Below are positions 9,383-17,398 of a stretch of 64,000 bases of DNA, one piece after another; within the stretch, counting starts at the first letter, position 1; the number at the start of each line of letters is the position of its first letter. The position numbers and the translations under genes are program-made. The stretch spans positions 250,501 through 314,500 of the forward strand of contig NZ_CP101125.1 of NCBI RefSeq assembly GCF_024296925.1, given 5' to 3'. The notes under the pieces were generated by a model. It did no database searches. It was given only the letters and a program-made list of their open reading frames with translations, and was not told where the DNA came from. Source of the stretch: Pseudomonas nunensis. GTDB lineage: Bacteria > Pseudomonadota > Gammaproteobacteria > Pseudomonadales > Pseudomonadaceae.

Positions 9383-10759
9383 ATGTCCTTTACCCGTCGA
9401 CAAATACTCGGTGGTCTGGCCGGTCTTGTGGTGGTTGGCGTGGGGGCCGGTGGCGCGTCGCGTTACTGGCTGGGCAAGATGGCCGACGCGGATGCGGGCC
9501 ACGACTACGAACTGATCGCCGCGCCGCTGGACGTTGAACTGGTCGCCGGGCACAAGACCGAAGCCTGGGCGTTCGGCCCATCGGCGCCGGGCACCGAGTT
9601 GCGCGTGCGGCAGGGTGAATGGCTGCGGGTGCGCTTCATCAACCACCTGCCGGTCGCGACCACCATCCACTGGCACGGCATCCGCCTGCCGCTGGAAATG
9701 GACGGCGTACCCTACGTCTCGCAGCTTCCAGTGCTGCCAGGAGAATACTTCGACTACAAATTCCGCGTGCCGGACGCCGGCAGCTACTGGTATCACCCGC
9801 ACGTGAACAGCAGCGAAGAACTCGGCCGAGGCCTGGTCGGCCCGCTGATCATCGAAGAACGCGAGCCCACCGGTTTCAAGTACGAAAAAACCCTCAGTCT
9901 GAAGAGCTGGCACGTCGATGAAGAAGGCGCGTTCGTCGCCTTCAGCATTCCGCGTGAAGCGGCGCGCGGTGGTACGGCGGGGCGCCTGTCGACCATCAAC
10001 GGCGTGCCGCAAGCGGTGATCGAATTACCTGCCGGGCAGATCACCCGTGTGCGTTTGCTCAACCTCGACAACACCCTGACCTATCGTCTCAACATCCCTG
10101 GCGTCGAAGCGCAAATTTACGCGCTGGATGGCAATCCCATCGAACCGCGCCCGCTGGGCAAGGAATACTGGCTCGGCCCAGGCATGCGCATCTGCCTGGC
10201 GATCAAGGCACCACCGGCCGGTGAAGAGCTATCCTTGCGCAACGGCCCGGTGCGCGTCGGCACGTTGCGCTCGGTGGCCAACAGCGACGCGCCGACCGAG
10301 TGGCCACCCGCGCTACCCGCCAACCCGGTGGCGGAGCCGGACCTGGCCAATGCCGAGAAACTCAACTTCAATTTCGAATGGGTGGGTTCAGTGTCGGTCA
10401 ACGTCGACAACGGCAAGCCGCCGAGCCTGTGGCAGATCAACGGCAAGGCCTGGGACATCACCGACAAGACCTGCGCCGACCGCCCGATTGCCAAGCTTGA
10501 GAAGGGCAAGAGCTACATTTTCGAATTGAAGAACATGACTCAGTACCAGCACCCGATTCACCTGCACGGCATGAGCTTCAAGGTGATTGCCTCGAATCGG
10601 CACAAGGTCATCCCGTACTTCACCGACACCTACCTGTTGGGCAAAAACGAGCGCGCGCAAGTGGCGCTGGTGGCGGATAACCCGGGAATCTGGATGTTCC
10701 ACTGCCATGTGATCGACCACATGGAAACCGGCCTGATGGCCGCCATCGAGGTGGCGTGA
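9383..10759 (+). CDS. cumA: Tat-exported multicopper oxidase, CumA type
   Basis: A 458-residue periplasmic copper oxidase. The N-terminus carries a twin-arginine signal (FTRRQILGG, Arg5-Arg6, then a hydrophobic stretch). Copper ligands are present: HWHG (His96, His98), WYHPH (His138, His140), HPIHLHG (from His390), and HCHVIDHMETGLM (His440-Cys441-His442, with the axial Met452). I chose the ATG at 9383 because it places the Tat motif at the N-terminus. The sequence resembles CumA, first linked to Mn(II) oxidation in P. putida; its physiological substrate is uncertain. The stop overlaps the tadA start by one base. Confidence 0.87.
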   Translation: MSFTRRQILGGLAGLVVVGVGAGGASRYWLGKMADADAGHDYELIAAPLDVELVAGHKTEAWAFGPSAPGTELRVRQGEWLRVRFINHLPVATTIHWHGIRLPLEMDGVPYVSQLPVLPGEYFDYKFRVPDAGSYWYHPHVNSSEELGRGLVGPLIIEEREPTGFKYEKTLSLKSWHVDEEGAFVAFSIPREAARGGTAGRLSTINGVPQAVIELPAGQITRVRLLNLDNTLTYRLNIPGVEAQIYALDGNPIEPRPLGKEYWLGPGMRICLAIKAPPAGEELSLRNGPVRVGTLRSVANSDAPTEWPPALPANPVAEPDLANAEKLNFNFEWVGSVSVNVDNGKPPSLWQINGKAWDITDKTCADRPIAKLEKGKSYIFELKNMTQYQHPIHLHGMSFKVIASNRHKVIPYFTDTYLLGKNERAQVALVADNPGIWMFHCHVIDHMETGLMAAIEVA

Positions 10760-11256
10760 TGCGCCAGATTCGTCCCGCCGCGATCATCGACCGCAGCCGC
10801 GACCGCGACTTCATGCGCGAAGCGCTGGCCCTTGCCGCCCAAGGCGCGGCCCTCGGCGAAGTGCCGGTAGGCGCGGTGCTGGTGCAGGACGGGGAAATCA
10901 TCGGTCGCGGCTTCAACTGCCCGATCAGTGGCAACGACCCCAGCGCCCACGCCGAAATGGTCGCAATCCGCGCCGCCGCCCTGGCCGCCAGCAACTATCG
11001 CCTGCCCGGCAGCACCCTCTACGTGACCCTGGAGCCGTGCAGCATGTGCGCCGGCCTGATCGTGCATTCGCGCATCGCACGGGTGGTGTACGGCGCGCTG
11101 GAGCCCAAGGCCGGGATTGTGCAGAGTCAGGGAGAGTTTTTTACCCAGGGCTTCTTGAATCACCGGGTGTTATTTGAAGGCGGGGTGTTGGCCGAAGAGT
11201 GTGGCGCGGTGCTGAGCGAATTCTTCAAGGCCCGAAGAGCCAAACCCGCCGAGTAG
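10759..11256 (+). CDS. tadA: tRNA-specific adenosine deaminase TadA
   Basis: A 165-residue zinc deaminase that converts A34 to inosine in tRNA-Arg(ACG). The deaminase signature is intact: HAEMVAI (zinc ligand His64, proton shuttle Glu66) and PCSMCAG (Cys94, Cys97). The ATG at 10759 overlaps the last base of the upstream TGA, so translation is probably coupled. An in-frame GTG one codon upstream is less likely. In many pseudomonads tadA lies close to guaA; here the trehalose module and cumA lie between them. Confidence 0.93.
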   Translation: MRQIRPAAIIDRSRDRDFMREALALAAQGAALGEVPVGAVLVQDGEIIGRGFNCPISGNDPSAHAEMVAIRAAALAASNYRLPGSTLYVTLEPCSMCAGLIVHSRIARVVYGALEPKAGIVQSQGEFFTQGFLNHRVLFEGGVLAEECGAVLSEFFKARRAKPAE

Positions 11257-11270
11257 ACATCGATCAAAAA

Positions 11271-11360
11271 TGTGGGAGCGGGCTTGCTCGCGAAGGCGGA
11301 TTAACATTCAACAGAGATGTTGACTGATCCACCGCTTTCGCGAGCAAGCCCGCTCCCACA
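11271..11360. repeat. REP pair (first of two in tandem)
   Basis: TGTGGGAGCGGGCTTGCTCG and its inverted partner enclose about 40 bp. It lies between the convergent genes tadA and cmoB. Confidence 0.88.
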
Positions 11361-11404
11361 GGGGATTGGCGTCGAGCACAAAATCGGCAGCCACTCTAAT
11401 CAAA

Positions 11405-11492
11405 TGTGGAAGCGGGCTTGCTCGCGAAAGCGGTATGTCAGTCACATCAATGCTGGATGTACCGGCGTCTTCGCGAGCAGGCTCGCTCCCAC
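11405..11492. repeat. REP pair (second of two in tandem)
   Basis: A second inverted pair, GTGGAAGCGGGCTTGCTCGC and its partner, starts 45 bp after the first. The four REP copies fill most of the tadA-cmoB gap. Confidence 0.87.
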
Positions 11493-11526
11493 ATTTGGAT
11501 CTCCATCAGGTAGAGAGATCGTGTAT

Positions 11527-12483
11527 TTATTTGCGAGCGACGATCACCGCCCGCATCGGCGCAGGCAGCCCTTCAATTGTCTTGCTGTGATCCTCTGGAT
11601 CGAGGAAGTCGCTCAACGACTGATACTTCATCCACTCCGTCCCGCGCTGTTCTTCGACGGTGGTCACGCTGACATCCACACAGCGAACATCGGTGAAACC
11701 GGCGCGCCGCAGCCACAATTCCAGCGCCGGCACCGACGGCAGGAACCACACGTTGCGCATCTGCGCATAACGGTCTTCCGGCACCAATACCTGTTGCTGA
11801 TCACCTTCGATCACCAGCGTCTCCAGCACCAGTTCGCCGCCCTTGACCAGGCAATCCTTCAGCGCCAGCAAATGCTCGATCGGCGAGCGGCGGTGATAAA
11901 ACACGCCCATGGAAAACACGGTGTCGAAGCCTTCCATGTTCGGCGGCAGGTCTTCAAACGGGAACGGCAGGTGCCAGGCATTCGGTTCGGACAGGTAACG
12001 CTGCACCGCCTGGAACTGGCAAAAGAACAGCCAGTTCGGATCGACGCCAATCACGCTGTCGGCCCCGGCGCCGAGCATGCGCCACATGTAGTAGCCATTG
12101 CCGCAGCCGACATCGAGGATGCGTTTACCCTTCAAGTCCAGATGTGGCGCCACCCGCGACCATTTCCAGTCCGAGCGCCATTCGGTGTCGACGTGCACGC
12201 CGAACAAATCGAACGGCCCTTTGCGCCACGGCGACAGGCCCATCAGCGCGGTACGCATCTGCGCGCGGGTTGCATCGTCGCAATCGTTGTCCAGCGTCAG
12301 GCCATTGAGCAAATCCACTTCACTCGGCTGGATCTTCGGCAAGGCGTCCAGCGCGCTTTGCCAGCGCTCCAGGTCCCCGTGACCCTTTTCCATTTTCTTG
12401 TCGAGTTGCGCTTGCAGGGTGTTGGCCCATTCGGCCAGTGGAGTGCCAGCCAGACGGCGGGCGAGGGGGGACAGATCAATCAT
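11527..12483 (-). CDS. cmoB: tRNA U34 carboxymethyltransferase CmoB
   Basis: A 318-residue SAM-dependent enzyme that transfers a carboxymethyl group from carboxy-SAM to 5-hydroxyuridine-34 of tRNA, giving cmo5U. The Rossmann motif is [15 protein letters not shown], preceded by [11 protein letters not shown] and followed by the family segment [20 protein letters not shown]. Length and order match CmoB. It overlaps cmoA by four bases, so the producer of carboxy-SAM and its user are made together. Confidence 0.95.
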   Translation of the reverse strand: MIDLSPLARRLAGTPLAEWANTLQAQLDKKMEKGHGDLERWQSALDALPKIQPSEVDLLNGLTLDNDCDDATRAQMRTALMGLSPWRKGPFDLFGVHVDTEWRSDWKWSRVAPHLDLKGKRILDVGCGNGYYMWRMLGAGADSVIGVDPNWLFFCQFQAVQRYLSEPNAWHLPFPFEDLPPNMEGFDTVFSMGVFYHRRSPIEHLLALKDCLVKGGELVLETLVIEGDQQQVLVPEDRYAQMRNVWFLPSVPALELWLRRAGFTDVRCVDVSVTTVEEQRGTEWMKYQSLSDFLDPEDHSKTIEGLPAPMRAVIVARK

Positions 12484-13223
12484 GGCAAGGCAATCAACGA
12501 GGCAAAGTTAAGACACTGGAACCACGGCACGACTTTCGAGAACCCGGCGGCCAACAGGCGTTCGCGGTGTTCTTCGAGGCTGTCGGGCTTCATGACATTT
12601 TCGATGGCGCTGCGCTTCTGGGCGATTTCCAATTCGCTGTAGCCGTTGGCGCGTTTGAACGCGACGTGCAGGTCGGTGAGCAACGCGTGTTCTTCCAGAT
12701 CGTTGAAGCGCAGCTTCTCAGACAGGATCAACGCACCGCCCGGTAACAACGATTGGCGAATGCGCGAGAGCAATGCGGTGCGCTGCTCCGGAGCGATGAA
12801 TTGCAGGGTGAAGTTAAGCGCCACCACCGAGGCAGGCTGGAAGTCGAGGGCGAGGATGTCGCCTTCGATCACTTCAACCGGCAGCAATTCCTGGAACATC
12901 GAGTCCTGACCGTTGAGGTATTCGCGGCAGCGCTCGACCATCGCCGCCGAGTTATCCACAGCAATAACGCGGCAACCGTCGGTGCGCACATGACGACGCA
13001 GGGCCTGGGTCACGGCGCCGAGGGACGAGCCGAGGTCGTAGAGCACGCTGTTGGGCTGGGCGAATTGCGCAGCGAGCACACCGAGGTTTTCGACGATGGT
13101 CGGATAACCCGGCACCGAGCGCTTGATCATGTCCGGGAACACCCGCACCACATCCTCGTTAAAGGCGAAGTCAGGCACCTGGGCCAAAGGCTGGGCGAAA
13201 AGGCGATCGGGTTCTTTGCTCAC
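12480..13223 (-). CDS. cmoA: Carboxy-S-adenosyl-L-methionine synthase CmoA
   Basis: A 247-residue enzyme making carboxy-SAM from SAM and prephenate, the substrate of CmoB. Motifs are [16 protein letters not shown] (SAM binding), [14 protein letters not shown] and LNFTLQFI. I choose the GTG start at 13223, giving [11 protein letters not shown]. It has GGAACC eight bases upstream and gives exactly the length of E. coli CmoA; an ATG at 13268 would add 15 residues without a good ribosome site. It is the first gene of the cmoA-cmoB operon. Confidence 0.93.
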   Translation of the reverse strand: MSKEPDRLFAQPLAQVPDFAFNEDVVRVFPDMIKRSVPGYPTIVENLGVLAAQFAQPNSVLYDLGSSLGAVTQALRRHVRTDGCRVIAVDNSAAMVERCREYLNGQDSMFQELLPVEVIEGDILALDFQPASVVALNFTLQFIAPEQRTALLSRIRQSLLPGGALILSEKLRFNDLEEHALLTDLHVAFKRANGYSELEIAQKRSAIENVMKPDSLEEHRERLLAAGFSKVVPWFQCLNFASLIALP

Positions 13224-13339
13224 GGCGGTTCCAGCGACATAGGTGGAAAAGGCCGGCATTTTAGCCAAATTGACGGGGGGATGCGCGGGTTGTCTGATAA
13301 ACCGCCAGCATCGCCCTCGTTACTGCGCCGAAGTGCTGT

Positions 13340-13432
13340 TGTGGCGAGGGAGCTTGCTCCCGCTGGGTTGCGCAGCAGCCCTCAATCTGGCGAGCGCTGC
13401 GCACTCGAGCGGGAGCAAGCTCCCTCGCCACA
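13340..13432. repeat. REP pair, GTGGCGAGGG class
   Basis: Inverted copies of GTGGCGAGGGAGCTTGCTCC lie between the YhhN gene's 3' end and the cmoA start. Confidence 0.88.
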
Positions 13433-13436
13433 GGGT

Positions 13437-14072
13437 TCAGCGCGGTTCAGGGCCGAACGCCGACGCCGTAATCCCCCATTGCCCCACCCAGTAACTCAGG
13501 ATGATCACATAAGGCGCGGCCTCGAACGGCATCACAAACCGACTGATCCCGATCACGCTATCGGAAAATACAAACGCCACCGCACCCGCCGCCGCCAGCA
13601 ACGCCGAGCGCTGGGGCACATCGCTGCCGAGCCTGGCCAATGCGCGCCAGAGCATCGCGCTGATCGCCACGCCGTACACAATCACCGGCGCCAGCAACGG
13701 CCCGAGTCCATGGGAAATCAAAATCCCCAACAGCACCGCACCAACCCCGAGTGCCAAGACCAACGGCAACAACGCCAAGCGCCGGCAATCGCTCAAGTAC
13801 GCTTTCAGATACGCCAGATGCGCGACCAAAAACGCCCCCAGCCCAAACACAAACAAATCCCCCGGCCATGCCAGGAGAACGTCGCCGACCAAGGAGAAAA
13901 TCAGACCAAGGCTGATCCAGCGCCGATATTCGGTGGGCGGCGCGTCGTGCAACCAGCCGAGCAGGGCCAATACGGGCAGCGGTTTGACCAACAGGCAGAG
14001 CAGCGCAGCGTGAACGCTTAGCCCGTAAAGAAAGGTCACCGCGCCCATCAGCGCCAGGATCAGCCAGCCCAC
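13437..14072 (-). CDS. YhhN family membrane protein (lysoplasmalogenase-like)
   Basis: A 211-residue integral membrane protein with about eight hydrophobic helices. The conserved polar positions of the YhhN/TMEM86 family are visible: KPLPVLALL, SLVGDVLLAWP, GLGAFLVAHLAYL and FVFSDSVIGISRF. Eukaryotic members hydrolyse the vinyl-ether bond of lysoplasmalogens; the bacterial substrate is uncertain. The start is GTG at 14072, two bases after the stop of the chagasin-like gene, so the two are an operon. The family call is good and the activity is inferred. Confidence 0.85.
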   Translation of the reverse strand: MGWLILALMGAVTFLYGLSVHAALLCLLVKPLPVLALLGWLHDAPPTEYRRWISLGLIFSLVGDVLLAWPGDLFVFGLGAFLVAHLAYLKAYLSDCRRLALLPLVLALGVGAVLLGILISHGLGPLLAPVIVYGVAISAMLWRALARLGSDVPQRSALLAAAGAVAFVFSDSVIGISRFVMPFEAAPYVIILSYWVGQWGITASAFGPEPR

Positions 14073-14074
14073 GA

Positions 14075-14467
14075 TCAGTTAACCGAGATTGCGCAATCGA
14101 AGGTTTTCACCGCCGGGACTTCCGGCGCCCACGGTTGCGAGTAGGTCAGGCGCAAACGGCCAGTACCGGTAGCAAACGACTGGAAACGCCAGGTCGAAAT
14201 CCCGGCGCTGCCCACCAGCCCGGCATCTTCCGGGTTGCTGTAGACCTCCGGGCTGAGCGCGCGCAACACACCACCGGCGGAATCCTGGATCGCCCAGCGA
14301 TAACCCGTGGTCGGGTTGCTCGGCAGGATCAGGATCAGGTTTTGCCCGTTGTTCAGCCTGGCCGGGCATTCGCTTTGTTTTTCCACGGTCACGTTCTGTT
14401 TCGTCTGTGTGGCGCAGGCGGCCAGCAGGGAGAGGGCGAGGGGGACTAACAGGCGGGTAGGGGACAT
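14075..14467 (-). CDS. Chagasin-like (I42) peptidase inhibitor lipoprotein
   Basis: A 130-residue predicted lipoprotein. The signal ends in a lipobox LSLLAAC with Cys near position 21. The mature part has the three loops of chagasin-family cysteine-protease inhibitors: SNPTTGYRW, GSAGISTWRFQS and the YSQPWAP counterpart of RPW. I use the ATG at 14467 because it starts the signal peptide; the frame is open further upstream, into a REP. It is co-transcribed with the YhhN gene. It would act at the envelope against an endogenous or host cysteine protease; the target is unknown. Confidence 0.83.
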   Translation of the reverse strand: MSPTRLLVPLALSLLAACATQTKQNVTVEKQSECPARLNNGQNLILILPSNPTTGYRWAIQDSAGGVLRALSPEVYSNPEDAGLVGSAGISTWRFQSFATGTGRLRLTYSQPWAPEVPAVKTFDCAISVN

Positions 14468-14561
14468 AAGGTCAGTGGCTCCGGCATTCACGACGAACGG
14501 CGAGCATAACTGAAGATGAGACAAAGTGTGACAGCACTGGGAATTGGCGTGGTCAGTGCTG

Positions 14562-14666
14562 ACGCCTTCGCGGGCAAGCCTCGCTCCTACAGGGGGTTGT
14601 GTGTCGGTCGCGAAAAATATGAACGACACACAACTCTGTAGGAGCGAGGCTTGCCCGCGAAGGCGA
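14562..14666. repeat. REP pair, GTAGGAGCGAGGCTTGCCCGCG class
   Basis: Two inverted copies, CGCCTTCGCGGGCAAGCCTC and its partner, enclose about 45 bp in the gap between the lon paralogue and the chagasin-like gene. Confidence 0.87.
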
Positions 14667-14688
14667 TAGTCCAGGCACTACATGACTA

Positions 14689-17106
14689 TCAGAACAAGAT
14701 CTTCGCCACATCCGCAAAACGCTTGGCGAAGTGCACGGTAATCCCTTCTTTCAGGTAATCCGGCAATTCCTCAAAGCTGCCGCGATTCGGTTCCGGCAGG
14801 ATCAATTCAAAGATCTTCTGCCGCCGCGCCGCGATCACTTTCTCGCGCACCCCGCCAATCGGCAGGACATGCCCGGTCAGCGTCAGTTCGCCGGTCATGG
14901 CGATGCCTTTTTTCGGCGCCTGGTTGCGGGCCAGGGACAGCAGGGCGCTGGCCATGGTTACACCGGCGCTCGGGCCGTCTTTCGGGGTCGCGCCTTCCGG
15001 CACGTGGAGGTGGACGAAGGCTTCGTCGAAGAACTTCGGATCACCGCCAAACGACTTCAGGTTGGAGCTGACGTAGCTGTAGGCGATTTCCGCCGACTCT
15101 TTCATCACGTCGCCCAATTGCCCGGTGAGTTTGAAACCTCGGTTGAGCGTGTGAATCCGCGTCGCTTCGATCGGCAGCGTCGCGCCGCCCATGCTGGTCC
15201 ATGCCAACCCGGTGATCACGCCGGTGCCGGACAACACTTGCTCGTTGCGGAACACTGGATGTCCGAGTGAGGCTTCGAGGTCTTTCGGGCCGATCTTGAT
15301 CACCGCTTTCGGCTCGTCGATCAGCTTGACCACAGCTTTGCGCACCAGTTTGCCCAGTTCTTTTTCCAAGTGGCGCACCCCGGCTTCACGGGCATATCCG
15401 TCGATCAATGCTTTCAACGCGCTGTCGCTGATGCTCAGGCTGCCTTTGGACACGCCGGCCTTTTCCAGTTGTTTCGGCCACAGGTGACGCTTGGCGATGG
15501 CGATTTTTTCTTCGGTGATGTAACCCGACAGGCGAATCACTTCCATCCGGTCGAGCAACGGGCCGGGGATCGAGTCCAGGGTGTTGGCGGTGCAGACGAA
15601 CAGCACTTTCGACAGGTCCAGACGCAGGTCCAGATAGTGGTCGAGGAATTCGACGTTCTGTTCCGGATCGAGGGTTTCCAGCAGCGCCGAGGCCGGGTCG
15701 CCCTGATAGCTCTGGCCCATCTTGTCGATCTCGTCGAGCATGATCACCGGGTTCATCACTTCGACGTCTTTCAACGCCTGGACGAGTTTGCCCGGTTGCG
15801 CGCCGATGTACGTGCGGCGATGGCCCTTGATCTCGGCCTCGTCGCGCATGCCACCGAGGCTGAAGCGATAGAACGGTCGACCCAAGGATTCGGCTATGGA
15901 TTTGCCGACACTGGTCTTGCCCACGCCCGGCGGGCCGACCAACAGCACGATGGAGCCGCTGATCTCGCCTTTATAGGCACCGACCGCGAGGAATTCGAGG
16001 ATGCGGTCCTTGATGTCATCGAGGCCGGCGTGGTGTTTGTCCAGCACCTTGCGTGCGTGCTTGAGGTCGAGTTTGTCCTCGCCATACACGCCCCACGGCA
16101 CCGAAGTCGCCCAGTCGAGGTAGTTGCGGGTGACCGCGTACTCCGGCGAACCGGTCTCGAGGATCGACAGCTTGTTCATTTCCTCTTCGACGCGTTTCTG
16201 CGCCTGGGGCGGCAACACTTTGCCTTCCAGGCGTTGCTCGAACTGCTCGATGTCGGCGCTGCGATCATCCTTGGTCAGCCCCAGTTCCTGCTGGATGACC
16301 TTGAGCTGTTCCTTGAGGAAGAACTCGCGCTGATGCTCGCCGATCTTGCGGTTCACTTCGGCGGAGATTTCTTTTTGCAGGCGCGCAACTTCGACTTCCT
16401 TGCGCAGCATCGGCAGGACTTTTTCCATGCGCTTGAGCATCGGCACACAGTCGAGCACTTCTTGCAACTCGCCACCGGTGGCGGACGTCAGGGCGGCGGC
16501 GAAGTCGGTCAGCGGCGATGGATCGTTGGGGCTGAAGCGGTTGAGGTAATTCTTCAGCTCTTCGCTGTACAGCGGGTTGAGCGGCAGCAGTTCCTTGATC
16601 GCGTTGATCAACGCCATGCCGTAGGCCTTGACCTCATCGGTCGGCTCGGTGGGCTGGTGCGGGTACTCGACTTCCACCAGGTATGGCGGGCGATGGTGCT
16701 TGAGCCAGGTTTTGATTCGTACTCGGGTCAGGCCTTGGGCGACGAACTGCAATTTGCCGTTTTCACGACTGGCGTGGTGCACCTTGACCAGCGTGCCGTA
16801 CTCCGGCAATGCGCCCGTATCGAAATGACGCGGATCTTCCTGGGGCGTGTCCATGTAGAACAGGGCCAAGGAGTGATGATCGGATTTGCTTACCAGGTCC
16901 AGTGTTTCCGCCCACGGTTCTTCATTGACGATCACCGGCAGCACTTGGGCCGGGAAGAACGGGCGATTGTGGATCGGGATGATGTAAACCTTGTCCGGCA
17001 GGTTCTGGCCAGGCAGGGCGAGGCCTTTGCCGGTGGAATGGTGTTCGATGTGGTCTGTTTCGGCGTAATCGCTCGGGTCTTCAGGAAATTCTTGCTGGTC
17101 GCTCAT
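14689..17106 (-). CDS. lon: ATP-dependent Lon-family protease (second, AsrA-like type)
   Basis: An 805-residue AAA+ serine protease. Residues 40-240 are the Lon N-terminal substrate domain (IPIHNRPFFPAQVLPVIV). Walker A GPPGVGKTS lies near residue 390, with Walker B VIMLDEID after it. The C-terminal protease has the Ser-Lys dyad, Ser713 in DGPSAGVTM and Lys756 in GGVREKV. The N-terminus (MSDQQEFPEDPSDYAETDHI) is acidic and unlike the housekeeping Pseudomonas Lon, which begins with LPLLPLRDVVVYP. This is therefore probably the second Lon, comparable to the stress-linked AsrA of P. aeruginosa. That assignment comes from memory of the family. Confidence 0.9.
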   Translation of the reverse strand: MSDQQEFPEDPSDYAETDHIEHHSTGKGLALPGQNLPDKVYIIPIHNRPFFPAQVLPVIVNEEPWAETLDLVSKSDHHSLALFYMDTPQEDPRHFDTGALPEYGTLVKVHHASRENGKLQFVAQGLTRVRIKTWLKHHRPPYLVEVEYPHQPTEPTDEVKAYGMALINAIKELLPLNPLYSEELKNYLNRFSPNDPSPLTDFAAALTSATGGELQEVLDCVPMLKRMEKVLPMLRKEVEVARLQKEISAEVNRKIGEHQREFFLKEQLKVIQQELGLTKDDRSADIEQFEQRLEGKVLPPQAQKRVEEEMNKLSILETGSPEYAVTRNYLDWATSVPWGVYGEDKLDLKHARKVLDKHHAGLDDIKDRILEFLAVGAYKGEISGSIVLLVGPPGVGKTSVGKSIAESLGRPFYRFSLGGMRDEAEIKGHRRTYIGAQPGKLVQALKDVEVMNPVIMLDEIDKMGQSYQGDPASALLETLDPEQNVEFLDHYLDLRLDLSKVLFVCTANTLDSIPGPLLDRMEVIRLSGYITEEKIAIAKRHLWPKQLEKAGVSKGSLSISDSALKALIDGYAREAGVRHLEKELGKLVRKAVVKLIDEPKAVIKIGPKDLEASLGHPVFRNEQVLSGTGVITGLAWTSMGGATLPIEATRIHTLNRGFKLTGQLGDVMKESAEIAYSYVSSNLKSFGGDPKFFDEAFVHLHVPEGATPKDGPSAGVTMASALLSLARNQAPKKGIAMTGELTLTGHVLPIGGVREKVIAARRQKIFELILPEPNRGSFEELPDYLKEGITVHFAKRFADVAKILF

Positions 17107-17237
17107 GGGGCACCTGCGCAATGGGGTATGGGTCTTAGATGGGGCAGGTGGGGGGTGGTTTCAATGGGCAGCGATATTTCAGGGTGTGTGTTCAGGGTTT
17201 TGACAGGTGATTGGCGCAATGAACACTGATTAACCAC

Positions 17238-17328
17238 TGTGGGAGCGGGCTTGCTCGCGAAAGCGGTGTGTCATTCAGCAATGATGTTGACTGATACACC
17301 GCCTTCGCGAGCAAGCCCGCTCCCACAT
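17238..17328. repeat. REP pair, GTGGGAGCGGGC class
   Basis: GTGGGAGCGGGCTTGCTCGC and its inverted partner lie between the gcd terminator and the lon paralogue start. Confidence 0.88.
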
Positions 17329-17346
17329 GGGTTCCGAACAGCCACA

Positions 17347-17380
17347 AAAAAGGCGACCCCCTCACAGGAGTCGCCTTTCG
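17347..17380 (-). terminator. Rho-independent terminator of gcd
   Basis: A 9-bp stem AAAGGCGAC/GTCGCCTTT is followed on the minus strand by a run of Ts. It begins about 20 bases after the gcd stop codon. Confidence 0.85.
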
Positions 17381-17398
17381 TTTAACCGCCGCTAAAAC

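Noticed and set aside
11271..11492. Possible CRISPR-like array
   Set aside because: The repeats are inverted REP pairs rather than direct repeats with uniform spacers.
15370..17229. A 619-codon open frame antisense to the Lon-like gene
   Set aside because: The Lon reading has Walker and Ser-Lys motifs throughout; the antisense frame has none.
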